This document shows, piece by piece, positions 46,304 through 56,545 of a stretch of 64,000 bases of DNA (positions are counted from its first letter, which is position 1; each line of letters begins with the position of its first letter). The notes beneath the pieces were generated by a model. It saw only the letters and a program-made list of their open reading frames with translations, was not told the DNA's origin and did no database searches. Source of the stretch: Ephydatia muelleri. Taxonomy: Eukaryota; Porifera; Demospongiae; Spongillida; Spongillidae. The stretch is taken from NCBI GenBank assembly GCA_013339895.1, contig JABACO010000181.1, positions 1 to 64,000 on the forward strand, written 5' to 3'. Made by a program: the position numbers and the translations under genes.

Positions 46304-46396
46304 AAATATTGGTCCCCACGGACCATAAGAAATCGGTCTCCCCGGACGAAATATTTTGTCCGCGCATGCGTATTATTGTCCCCCCCCCCCCCCCCC
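46261..46396. repeat. Two poly-C tracts
   Basis: A run of 38 C (46261-46298) and one of 17 C (46380-46396) flank an 81-bp spacer with GGTCCCCACGGACC and CCCGGACGAAATATTTTGTC. The complementary strand has very long G runs able to form quadruplexes. Confidence 0.95.
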
Positions 46397-46399
46397 TTT

Positions 46400-48030
46400 A
46401 AACACGTGTTTTTGTGAAATGATCTGCGGCAATCGGATGAGGAAGCAAAAGAATGTATAAAAATAAGAGAAAAAGGGCTAGAGATGGTACGATACTATAT
46501 GCATAGGCCTTTTGGTTGTAGATGTACGATTCAGTGCACGTTCATGCTGATGGCGTTGGTTTCTGCATGTCCAGAAATGTAGGACATGAGTGAATATGTA
46601 AGGTTGTGATAGAGATATTTGAAATTTCTGATTTCACCAATAACTTTGCCGCCTTTTTTAATGATTTATCATGTTTCAAGACAGGAAATTATTGATTCAA
46701 ATCAATTAACTTATTTTTTTTAATTGAGGGTTAGAATTCGCTACAAATCGGTCTGATTATAGTATTATGAAAAGAACATTAAGCATTCATTCACTAAATT
46801 CAAGACAAATTAACCAATTACAACCGAGCATAATTAATTATGTCATAAACGTATGTCATTATGTAATATCTTGCGTCATCTTTTAAATATTCTGCCCACG
46901 AGACTTCCGCTCACGAGACATTAAAATGGTACGACTAAGCCAAACTTCCGTTTCTGCAGCGATACTATTTTTGACTTCTTTAGCATCAAATTGAATCTCA
47001 ATTTTACTTAGAATCTGTATATATATTTAACTTTGGTAGGTGATGAAAGAGTGAAATAAAATTTATCATCATAGCACAGATTTCTAAATTGAGATGGTTT
47101 CCGGATTGAAAAAATTTCAGAATTGACTATCAATATTGTTGTTCGCATGAAATAAAAATTCAGTTTATAGACAAGCTCTAGGGACCGCATCGAGTATACG
47201 AGTGTCCGCCTTCTTAAATGTTATACAGTATATTTTAGCACTAATCAAAAGTAGTGTTTGTTTATACACCACAAGTGTGTTACATAAGTCAGTGGGCGGA
47301 TCCAGGATTTGGGAGGGGGTACAATGGAAGGTGTGGCTATAGGTGGGGAAGAGTTGTGAGCGGCGCCGCCATGGGGAGGGTGCCCACCTCCCGCCCAGCT
47401 AGGGGGTATGGGGTAGAGCTGTAAGCTCCCCCATTGAGAAACTTTGCAATTTTAGTGTTTCGGCATATCGGATTTGACCCCGACTATGAATGTCATTAAA
47501 AAAAACGCGACCCGTCTGTAACAACACTCCCGACGATCGGATCGTGTAGCTTGTTTTAGCAATCAATCTAGAAGTCAAAAATGAGTAGTTTCGTTTTTGT
47601 TTCATGTCGCAGAAGCGCGTGGTTGTAGAGAACAAGAGTGTACTGCCCGTTCTCGTACCCAGTCTCGGAACAAGGGGCGGATCGTCTTCTTCTCTTCCTC
47701 CTTGGCAACGCATAACTCGGTACAGGAACACTTTTAAGCGATCAAAATTTCACCACTAGCTTCAGAATCGGATGGAGGACTCGCTTTTATATAAATAATC
47801 GATGTTATACTCTGATACACAATCGACTATCAGCCTATGTCCAGCAGACGCCAGTGACCAAAACCTCCTTGTGGTCGAGCGTAAGACCTTCAAGAGTCTT
47901 TGTTCGGGCCTTGTCCAGCAGTGTGGCTGTCTCTCCAACGGAACCCATCTTGGACTATAGCTTCTTTCATAAAGGTATGAGTACCGTAAGTAATTCTGTT
48001 CAATGCTCTGTATAAAACTCATTTAGAAGG
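46400..48030. other. Intergenic stretch with a third copy of a family 5' flank
   Basis: Positions 47460-47800 (GAATGTCATTAAAAAAAACG, later TTCTCGTACCCAGTCTCGG and CTTCAGAATCGGATGGAGG) resemble the upstream regions at 37834-38350 and 61440-61080. No repeat-protein exon follows here. The next gene is the transposase-like one at 48037. Confidence 0.45.
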
Positions 48031-48036
48031 GACATG

Positions 48037-49395
48037 TAGCTAGGGTCCAGTTTGTTTGCCCACACTGCAAGCAGTCACATGTCTGGGCTAGTTGCAGAGT
48101 GCTGTCTGGTCATTACCTTTGTAATCAGAAGTTAGAGTACCAATGTAAATGTGATTCTTTTTGCAGACTGGTCCATGCTTTCACCTGTGCTGGCATGTTG
48201 CCACGCCAGTACATGAATTTCTCTTTATTTGCTGGTATGGGTGTAGTGAAGCAGAAATACATCAGCTCAGGTGGGGGCTGAGAATATCGATTTATATTAT
48301 TCTACATCATGTCATGTTCATTCAGTTTATCTGAACAAACTGTACCAGCAAGTGGTGGCAGATGTAGCAGAAGAGTCTATGAAAGCTGCCATTGAACGTG
48401 TGAAGGAAAGCCCTCACCATGCTACAAGTGGAGAGGTTAGAGTGCCACATTAAAAAAAAGTTTATTTTTATATTTACTATAAAGTGGGTTATGACTGATG
48501 CACGTCACGATTCTACGTCAAACGCATACCACTCAACGGTACCTTGTCTGGCTGGAAGGTATGCACAAAAGTTCTAAATGCCCATGTTTATCAGCGTATC
48601 GTCTATTTCAGTACACACAGGATTGTTGGTATTTCCACTCTTTCCAGACAGCAGCACAGAGTTCGTCTTACCTCAAGTTATTGCCCAAGGTTTGCTCTTG
48701 TGTCCCAACTTTTTACATTTTCACGTTTTCTTTCTAACAAAGGGTTAAACATCACAGAGGTAGCCCATGGCTACCAGGCTACAATAAAGCAGTATGTACA
48801 ACAACTCGGGATGGTCAATTCCTACGACACGTGGCATGGTAAGGTATCTATTGGTTTTCAGTGGTGAATTGATTGGAGTTATTGCAGGCACTAAGAATGT
48901 GGCGAAGCAGTTGCATCGTATCTGTGCCGGTACGGTCTGTACAAGGGATAGGACATGGTTCACTGAACTTTCTGATAAAGGTATGTACTTTCTGGACATA
49001 TTGATTATACATGGAATATCTGGCTATTCAGCAAGGTGCACCAAGGTGCACTTGTATTGGTGCATGAGGAACTGTGGTGGCAACCCTGACTGTCTATGTG
49101 CAATGATTGTGAACATCAGCAAGCACTTTCAGGTTTGTATTTACATAGTGGGTATGTGTGCATGTGTGTATGTTCTGTTTATGTGATGTGAATGTGTGTG
49201 ATTATGTGTCTTTTATGTGCATTAGTGCATTCCATATGTGATATGCGTCCCTGTCAACAGCCAGGTTACGTTCCACAAAGGAAGCCTCTCACTATGCCGG
49301 CAGCCATTAGTGTATATGAGGCTGCACTACGAAAAACCCTCATCTACAAAAAACGCTTAGGTCAGCCACAAAGGCTGCAGGCAGACATCCAGTAG
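48037..49395 (+). pseudogene. Transposase-like multi-exon gene (DDE-type suspected)
   Basis: Exons with good borders read VCPHCKQSHVWASCRVLSGH (48050), LVHAFTCAGMLPRQYMNFSL, YLNKLYQQVVADVAEESMKA (48316), WVMTDARHDSTSNAYH (48485), THRIVGISTLSR, GLNITEVAHGYQATIKQYVQ (48742), YDTWHGTKNVAKQLHRICAG and HLYWCMRNCGGNPD (49048). I recall this family from cnidarian, fish and sponge genomes as a transposase-like protein. TDARHDS and YDTWH could hold two catalytic aspartates, while the third motif lies beyond the region seen. An inter-exon piece near 48650 looks frameshifted, and the end near 49390 lacks the expected continuation, so the copy is probably incomplete. One presumed intron is only 36 nt and in frame. 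Confidence 0.55.
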
Positions 49396-50230
49396 TACAT
49401 TCAACCACAACCTTGTATAGATGAGTGTGTAGGAATGTGGTTGATCACTGGTACAATTGAACCACAGATGAGTAGGAATGTGGCTGATTCTGGCTTGTGT
49501 ATGTCTACATAAACTGGCTTGTTTACTAATTGCATTGCTCTATATTACCTGTGTTACTTGTTTGACTAATTCGTTTTGCTGAATCGTGTGCCTGACAACA
49601 TAACCTTACCTTTATTCTAGGAACGGCGCTAGGTTCGGAAGACTTCCTGCTAACAGCACGTGGAGATGTGGTTTTTGATTTCCGCTGGAATCAGGGCTTT
49701 CAAAAATTTTCTTTGTTTCGTTTTTTATTTTTGCACGGTATATTTACAATGTGTTACAACACAAGTATAACAAGCCGTGCACAGGCCCAACGCATACCGA
49801 TCGAACCACTCATTTGGGTATATAAGAGATGCAAATTCCAAGGTATCCAGTCATGCTAAATTTGGCACTAAGTTGCCCCAACCACAGTTTGTAGTTCTTT
49901 GTCATATGCGCACGTGAGAGTTGACCTTCGAGCCACGCTCACCTTTGAAACTCACGTAAAGCCTCACAGAGCTTGTAACAGTAAAAACTGAAACACAATG
50001 CAAGTCGGTTTCGAGAACAAATAAACGCGCGCGATCGAATACTAAGTAAGTACTTGATCTGCCCGTCATAACAACGTAAAAACGCCGTAACCAGCAAGTG
50101 TGGGTGAGAACCCTATAAGAGCTTACATTCTGAGAATGTTGAGCTCACGTGATTTCCGGTTGGATCCAAGCGCCTTTTATACGGGCGTTTGAGCACGGCC
50201 TACGCCACTATTTACGTAGCGTCTCCTCCT
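49396..50230. other. Intergenic stretch, no gene recognised
   Basis: Short frames only. It borders the long terminal repeat of the element at 50231. Confidence 0.5.
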
Positions 50231-50702
50231 TTAAGCGCAGAGCGCAAGGCGCAGAGCGCAAGGCGCAGAGCGCAAGGCGCAGAGCGCAAGGCGCAGAGCG
50301 CAAAGCTCTGAGCGCAAGGCGCACTATGGGATGGCATTGGATTTCGTTACGTCACTGTTCATTCACGAGATCTACTTGCTTCGTATTCCCCTATAACTTA
50401 ACTGTTTTCGTTGTTGTATAGCTAGTTAAATATCCTGCTTCTCCGCTTGCTATAATACTTCAATTCATCCACAGAACTTGAGAAACGGGTAATCGTTTCG
50501 TCAGCCGCACAGGGCGTCGTGTGGAAAGTACGTTATTTAGCTCTTGCATGCTTCGTTACACTATATAATCGCCGCAGGGCTCATAATCAAGTACTGGAGG
50601 CAGCATAAAAGCATTGTCGTTATACTTGCCTATATTTACGCCTCGTACACCGGGTGGTTGTTGGGTTAGTTTGTGTGCGGTATAGCCATGCGTGCGTGCA
50701 TA
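50231..50702. repeat. Left long terminal inverted repeat
   Basis: This 472-bp repeat is inverted relative to 56064-56492. Its outer end carries about five tandem 14-bp units CGCAGAGCGCAAGG; the right repeat has fewer, which explains the length difference. The inner end is GCCATGCGTGCGTGCAT. Confidence 0.9.
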
Positions 50703-50921
50703 ATCCTTGCAAAGCATTGTAACGCTGAGCCCTACCCACGCATCCATTGAGAGGGTGGGCTCAGCGGCGAGACTAGTAATTTGTTTACACGTACATGAAA
50801 GCTCTGGCCAAAAAAAAACAATTTCTTTCTATATACATGCATCTTCATAAATATGTTGGACTAACTTGATCATATACTAGTTTTTGCCATGCTCTTTATT
50901 ATTTAGGGAGTAAACATGATT

Positions 50922-51073
50922 TAACATTGTCACGAAGAGGCCTTAAACCCCATCCCTGCTTAGATAACATGATACAATGTTGTCATGAAGAGGCCTTAAA
51001 CCCCATCCCTGCTTAGATAACATGATACAATGTTGTCATGAAGAGGCCTTAAACCCCATCCCTGCTTAGATAG
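50922..51073. repeat. Tandem repeat, ~53-bp unit, three copies
   Basis: The units contain TGAAGAGGCCTTAAACCCCA then TCCCTGCTTAGATA. The second and third copies are nearly identical and the first is slightly diverged. Confidence 0.95.
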
Positions 51074-51910
51074 CGCATGGGTAAGCATATAGCATGGGGC
51101 TTTGTGTAAGGTTTGTAGATCAAGACTGCCTCTCTGTCCCAATTCTCTCCACTAAAACAACCTATTATATATATATATTGTCTGCTTCCAGCCGTACTCT
51201 GCACTGTATTCATTTTCTAAACACAGGATACAGATGTTGGTAAGCTACAAATCCAGCTAGCTATAGCTACCATCCATATGTCCAAAGGTGTAGGGGCAAG
51301 AACTGTAATAATTTAATGTAACAATAAATCACCAACAATGTATCATGTCACATGCATCCCTGGAGTGTGCATGTCATTTGCTGAAAGAAGGATATGGGCC
51401 TGACATAAGACTGCTTTCAGATCCAACATAAGGTTTATAGTTTGTTCATTGTCTAAAAAGCTTGAGTGAACTTTCATTGATGGAGTACAGAACGTATTGT
51501 CTATGAGCATCAACTGCTCTTCATTTCTTGCAAACACATGTTGCATTGCTTATAATTACTTGACAATAATCCTACGATTACCACTTGTGCAAACCCTTGT
51601 GTATCATGAACATAATCCCAGTATAAACACTTGTGTATCATGTATTGCAACATAAATTCTAATCCATACTGGATAATACATACAATAAATAACAATAAAT
51701 AACTTCACAATTCCCAGCTGTGACTTCATTTTGGTGCATGTCTAGGCGTGAAAGAAGGTTATCAGCCAGTAGCTTGAATTCATGAGTGTAGAATGTGGGT
51801 GGCTGATTGACATAATTGACCAAGCAGTATGCCAGAATACCAGGATCCACTGTTTGCCTGTAGTCACCACCTATCATATAACAGGGATAAACTTAACTAT
51901 ATCAGTTTAA

Positions 51911-52163
51911 CACCGGTTCCGTGAGAATTTGATACTTTTTTGGCCTAGCTATTTTGTCGAACTCACGTTTTGGAAAATTAGTCGGAACGGTACCAATAGC
52001 CACAAAGTTCGGTGTACTAAGTAGTTCAACTGTTTAGACGATGTTTGGAGCTGCTGCCAGCCTTGCAACTACTTCCTCTGAGGACCTACATTTTTTAGAG
52101 TCGAGAGGGTAAGGCCGTTACTGGAAACGACAGAAAAAGTATCAAATTCTCACGGAACCGGTG
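51911..52163. mobile_element. 253-bp MITE with TTAA target duplication
   Basis: The ends CACCGGTTCCGTGAGAATTT and GATAC are exactly inverted at the other end, giving an inverted repeat of at least 25 bp. TTAA lies directly outside on both sides (51907-51910 and 52164-52167). A TTAA duplication is the hallmark of piggyBac-type transposition, but the CACCGG terminus is not the usual CCC start. It lies between two 3' exons of the integrase-core gene. Confidence 0.9.
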
Positions 52164-53008
52164 TTAAAGAAAACTCCCTAGCTGTACATGTGTCCAACAA
52201 GATGATATACATCATTGGCACAGAACAGGGACATGTTGAAAGCCTATTCCAACGAATCCTATGGCGATTCCACCTCTTCTTAAACTCTTTCAACTCCTCA
52301 GCCAATATAGGCAGAAATACATATGCAGCTAAATGGCTAGAGATGGCAAAGTACAAGTAGTATAAGGAAGGAGATAGAAATAGGCAATATACCGATGCAT
52401 AATACTTGCAGTGTCAAACAAGCCCTTCTCATCCAAGTTCTATGCATAAGATATGAATATAGCATGCAGACACCTACATGTATGTAATTGCTAACCTTAA
52501 AAAGTTGTATCCACCATTCAGTTTTAAAATTTCTTAATCTTGACCACCAACTTTCAATTCACTTATAATAAACATCATGCTCAATCAATATATGACCACT
52601 TAGAGACACAACAAACTTACAGTACTCCTTATGGAGCTTCCAAACACAAAGCTGTTGGGTCCTGCATAACGATCCCTGTGTGGATGTCGGAACATCATTT
52701 GACATGTTGCAATGGAGGTATTCTCTGTTCCGTAGTCACTTCTTAAGAGTGTGGGACACCCTATGACGAAAACATAGCACAACCGCCGTTTAAAGCCTTG
52801 TGTACAAATATTTAATGAAGGTGAAATTGATGCACATGCACCTCCCAATTTCAGAACCGTATCCAAATAGTACTTGACGACAACAGCTGGATCATTATTG
52901 GTAGTCGAAACTTCCAACCACAATATTTTTCTGGAGTACCTATTAACATACAATTCAAGACAATTACACATTCCACACTGCACATACCCATCTATGCATG
53001 CGTGGATC

Positions 53009-53277
53009 TGTGAAGTACTGGAATACCCACGCTCGTGACCCAATGACAGCCTGTTTAGGAATCAATATCAGCTTAGAGCAGCGATAAGAATCACACAGCT
53101 ATAGGCACACAAATAACATCAGTTCGCGCCTTCGTCCATCCGTAAGGTAAGCCAGCCTCCAAATGATCTAGTCTTCCTCTGCTCAGCGGTAGCTTTAAGT
53201 ACCTCCAATAAATCTTCTAGAATGTTCTCAAGGGTTAAACTAGGCAATTACAATTACACAAAAATGACAATACTACA
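53009..53277 (-). repeat. 3' LTR of the gypsy element
   Basis: This 269-bp partner of the 5' LTR is directly preceded, in element sense, by a polypurine tract. Confidence 0.93.
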
Positions 53278-53291
53278 CTTCTCCCCCTTTA
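53278..53291 (-). other. Polypurine tract of the gypsy element
   Basis: On the minus strand AAAGGGGGAGAAG lies immediately before the 3' LTR, the expected plus-strand primer. Confidence 0.85.
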
Positions 53292-54191
53292 GAATCTATC
53301 TGGGGGACGATGATGGCGTGTTGAATGTCGGAGCACTGGTACAGGTGGGGGTGTTTCCACTGCATCAATTGGGACCATCTGTTCTTGATCCACTTCCCCT
53401 GGAGGTAGTGCTGGCACTGGTAGAGTATCTAACACTGGTGGTAATGGGTCATCATCATCTTCTATGTCACTATCATCATTGTTAATTCCCTTCTCCCCCC
53501 CTGTTCTGGCACGCACATGATCACTATGATAGCGTGCTTCCTGTCCACCCTTAACCTTCACTATCAAGTTTAAAGGTCCTAACAACTTGACCACCACCCC
53601 CGGAAGCCACTTAGGGGACCCTCTATGATTCACCACATAAACCACATCTCCAACTTGAAAGGTTCTAGACTGAACATGTTGGTCATGGTTTGTCTTCTGC
53701 CTCTCCTGACTCTGCTGTACCCGCTGTGCCACACTAGGAAAAAGGAAATCCAAGTGAGATCTTGGACGACGCCCCATTAACAACTCTGCTGGCGGCTGCT
53801 CAGTAGTTGAGTGTGGTGTCAGCCTGTATTGGAAAAGGAATCGGGCTAATCTGGTTTCTAAATCCTCTGTGGTTTTCTTAAGCGCTTCCTTTACAGTTTG
53901 CACTGCACGCTCAGCCAACCCATTACTGGCTGGGTGATAGGGGGCACTTTTCACATGCCTAAACCCATTCAGCTTGACACAGGTCTGGAATTGTGCACTT
54001 GTGAATGCTGACCTGTTGTCTGAGACCAATACTTCAGGCAGCCCATGGGTTGAAAAGACATGTCGTAAGACCCGTATAGCTTGTTCTGCCGAGGGTGAGC
54101 TGACAATAGAGGCCTCTAGCCATTTTGAGTGAGCGTCAACAATTACCATCAGGGTCTTACCTAAAAATGGCCCTGCAAAATCCACATGCAA
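53289..54191 (-). pseudogene. Integrase core and C-terminus of the gypsy element
   Basis: HVDFAGPFLGKTLMVIVDAH (first D), LVSDNRSAFTSAQF (second D) and SNGLAERAVQTVKEAL (E) form the DDE core. A C-terminal GDVVYVVNHRGSPKWLPGVV GPY/F-type domain and an acidic/proline tail ending RHSTRHHRPPDRF follow. The usual DNG after the second aspartate reads DNR. About 300 codons remain open, but the element is non-autonomous. Confidence 0.9.
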
Positions 54192-54439
54192 CCGTACCCA
54201 AGGCTTAGTTGGCCACTCCCAAGGATGTAAGGGGGCTTTAGGAGGAATTTCCGACTACTTTGACAAGCTACACATTCTTTCACCTTGCTCTCCAGTTGAG
54301 AGTCTAACCCTGGCCACCAGACCACACCCCTCGCCAATGCTTTCATCCTGGAGATCCCAGGATGCCCTTCATGCAGCAACCTAACCACAGCCTCTCTACC
54401 AGCAGATGGTACCACCACCCGTGAGCCCCAAGGACACAC
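54161..54439 (-). pseudogene. Integrase HHCC zinc finger of the gypsy element
   Basis: LLHEGHPGISRMKALARGVV, WWPGLDSQLES and KECVACQ give the H-x3-H...C-x2-C finger. The frame is shifted against the core at about 54170-54190. Confidence 0.88.
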
Positions 54440-54600
54440 CCATCTTCTACGCTTAGCTCATGTTTACGCTGTTCATACGGTTGGAAATCCACTCCCTCCT
54501 GCTGTTGCCATCCATGGAGAACCATTCTTCTCACCCGGGAGAGAACCGGATCCCTATCCGTCCATGACTTTATGGTAGTGGCTGATACTGCTGAGCCCAT
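54343..54600 (-). pseudogene. Pol linker before integrase, deletion join
   Basis: SATTIKSWTDRDPVLSRVRR and then HELSVEDGCVL are typical of the region between RNase H and the integrase zinc finger. Gag joins it near 54600-54650, marking the deletion of about the central two thirds of pol. Confidence 0.7.
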
Positions 54601-54619
54601 GTCTGAAGTGCCTCCATCA

Positions 54620-55173
54620 TCAGGACAGTATCCCCTGGCACGGGAACACTGCTTGGACTTTCCCGGCACTCCTTTCCGCCAGCTCCGCCAACTTGGCAAG
54701 CTCGAATGCCTTGGCAAAGGTAAGATCTTTCTCTGTCAGCAACCGACGTTGCAATCTAGAATCTCGAACGCCGCAAACAAGTCGGTCCCGCAACATATCG
54801 TCTAAAGTCTCTCCGAACGAACAGTATTCGGACAGGCGCTTCAACTCCGTCACGAACTGTGCCACTGTCTCTGCGTCCTTCTGTATTCGCGAGTTGAAGT
54901 GGAATCTCTGTACTGACACAGGAGGGGGGGAGAGACATGTTCACGCACCATTTTGACAAGTTGGACATACGTCTTGTCTGTTGGCTTTTCCGGTGACACT
55001 AGGTTGCGAATTAACAGGTAAGTTGGGCTACCACATACGCTTAGCAGAACTGCACGCTGTTTCTCTGCGGTAGCGACGCCATTGGCCTGGAAGAACTGCT
55101 CCAGTCGTTCGCAATAGACCACCCAATCGTCCACCGCCGGGCCAAAAGGCCCTACTGTACCCAGGAGAGCCAT
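54620..55173 (-). pseudogene. Gag of the gypsy element, frameshifted
   Basis: The ATG at 55171-55173 opens MALLGTVGPFGPAVDDWVVY. The frame continues to a GGAGGGGGGG run near 54921-54930, where it is lost and resumes in another frame (QRFHFNSRIQKDAETVAQFV then LKRLSEYCSFG). This is a retrotransposon gag (capsid) of the common PF03732-like type. No CCHC knuckle is seen before the deletion join near 54650. Confidence 0.85.
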
Positions 55174-55177
55174 GAAC

Positions 55178-55195
55178 TTTTACCCTCGTCGCCAC
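55178..55195 (-). other. Primer-binding site of the gypsy element
   Basis: One base after the LTR end the minus strand reads TGGCGACGAGGGTAAAAG, in the position and form common for metazoan gypsy elements. The priming tRNA was not determined. Confidence 0.75.
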
Positions 55196-55466
55196 TGTGA
55201 AGTACTGGAATACCCGCGCTCGTGACCCAATGACAGCCTGTTTAGGAATCAATATCAGCTTAGAGCAGCGATAAGAATCACACAGCTATAGGCACACAAA
55301 TAACATCAGTTCGCCCCTTCGTCCATCCGTAATGTATGCCAGCCTCCAAATGATCTGGTCTTCCTCTGCTCAGCGGTAGCTTTAAGTACCTTCCGATAAA
55401 TCTTCTAGAATGTTCTCAAGGGTTAAACTAGGCAATTACAATTACACAATAAATGACAATACTACA
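55196..55466 (-). repeat. 5' LTR of the gypsy element
   Basis: This 271-bp repeat reads TGTAGTATTGTCATTTATTG to CAGTACTTCACA on the minus strand and ends just before the primer site. AATAAA-like and TATA-like motifs are not obvious. Confidence 0.93.
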
Positions 55467-56063
55467 GGATCGGAAAACCAAACGGCTTAAGCTTATCGTA
55501 ACCATCAATGTGCCAGCACCAGTTTGGTCCCTAAACTGAGAGTGAAGGGGTTTCATCTTCCATGCATGCATGCACCTTCACCTTATTAGCATTGTTTATC
55601 TGATAAGGCGGTGTATTTTCCTTTGACGGGTACCTTCAGGATCCATGACGTCCAGCAGCATCATAACAGTGGATCTGTGAACTTATATTCATTGTCACCA
55701 TGCATGACTTTGATGGTACTGAATAGCACGCATGAACATGATCACCTTTTCACTGTGTATCCATGTTTAACTTGCAACAATCTCCACATGGCTCTATATC
55801 CTAGGAGACAGTTTGAAGTATTTAGCTCCATCTGTAAACAATAATTATAATGTATGACATACTGAAGAATAATAATATAAGTATTATCTTTCAATATCAT
55901 GCATGGATTAGAGATTAACTCACCTTGATGGCATCGTGTAGAAGTGGAAGGGGAGTCTCGGTTGATTTCGCCCCGTTTCAAACCCAGTTGGGCGAGTTTT
56001 GTTTTAGCCATGTTAGCCTTTGTTCAACCACGTATACGGTGCGTGCGCAATACTCAAGCACAT

Positions 56064-56492
56064 GCACGCACGCATGGCTATACCGCACACAAACTAACCC
56101 AACAACCACCCGGTGTACGAGGCATAAATAGGCATGTATAACGACAATGCTTTTATGCTGCCTCAGTTACTTGATTATGAGCCCTGCGGCGATTATATAG
56201 TGTAATGAAGCATACAAGAGCTAAATAACGTACTTTCCACACGACGATCGGTGCGGTTCATGTCCTGTGCGGCTGACGAAACGATTACCCGTTTCTCAAG
56301 TTTCTGTGGATGAATTGAAGGATTATAGCAAGCGGAGAAGAGCAGGATATTTAACTAGCTACAACAACGAAAACAGTGTTATGAAGCAAGTAGATCACGT
56401 GAATGAACAGTGACGTAACGAAATCCTATGCCATCCCATAGTGCGCCTTGCGCTCAGAGCTTTGCGCTCTGCACCTTGCGCTCTGCGCTTAA
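56064..56492. repeat. Right long terminal inverted repeat
   Basis: This 429-bp repeat is the inverted partner of 50231-50702, with scattered substitutions and a short extra stretch (ATCGGTGCGGTTCATGTCCT) near 56245. It ends CTCTGCGCTTAA. A palindromic MITE starts 54 bp further on. Confidence 0.9.
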
Positions 56493-56545
56493 TAAAAAAA
56501 TTGCTTTGCGCTCAAGTCGCGACCCTACCGGGCCACTGTACAATA

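Larger units (their letters stand above)
53009..55466 (-). mobile_element. Ty3/gypsy LTR element, internal deletion derivative, 2458 bp
   Basis: The LTRs are 53009-53277 and 55196-55466, about 3 percent different by eye, with TGTAGT at the 5' and CACA at the 3' ends in element sense. The 5-bp target duplication GGATC is at 53004-53008 and 55467-55471. Gag runs directly into the RNase H/integrase-linker part of pol. Protease, reverse transcriptase and most of RNase H are missing. The element sits inside an exon of the integrase-core gene in the same orientation. Confidence 0.95.
51670..56011 (-). pseudogene. Integrase-core (DDE) gene split by a gypsy insertion
   Basis: Minus-strand exons run: 55924-56011 (MAKTKLAQLGLKRGEINRDS), 55746-55831 (NCLLGYRAMWRLLQVKHGYT), about 55575-55674 (MLLDVMDPEGTRQRK), about 55472-55540 (GPNWCWHIDGYDKLKPFGF), then after the gypsy element 52988-53008 (IHACIDG). 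A 48-nt intron (52940-52987) is followed by YSRKILWLEVSTTNNDPAVV and LLRSDYGTENTSIATCQMMF. Further exons are near 52500-52560 (RIESWWSRLRNFKTEWW), 52270-52310 (EELKEFKKRWNRHRIR) and 51670-51877 (GGDYRQTVDPG, FYTHEFKLLADNLL). D of WHIDGY, D of RSDYGTEN and E of RIESWW would be the catalytic triad. Small frameshifts in the first and third exons, besides the gypsy insertion, show it is dead. It is presumably the transposase of the surrounding element. Confidence 0.8.
50231..56492. mobile_element. Candidate DNA transposon with ~450-bp terminal inverted repeats and integrase-core gene
   Basis: Positions 50231-50702 and 56064-56492 are long inverted repeats that both begin TTAAGCGCAGAGCGCAAGG. Between them a minus-strand integrase-core gene starts 53 bp inside the right repeat. 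A gypsy element (2458 bp plus target duplication) and a TTAA MITE have inserted; without them the unit would be about 3.5 kb. A target duplication is not clear, because both ends have TTAA-like bases. The layout (long inverted repeats plus one DDE gene) resembles eukaryotic IS3-like (IS3EU) or Ginger-like transposons. The superfamily is not settled by what I can see. Confidence 0.7.
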
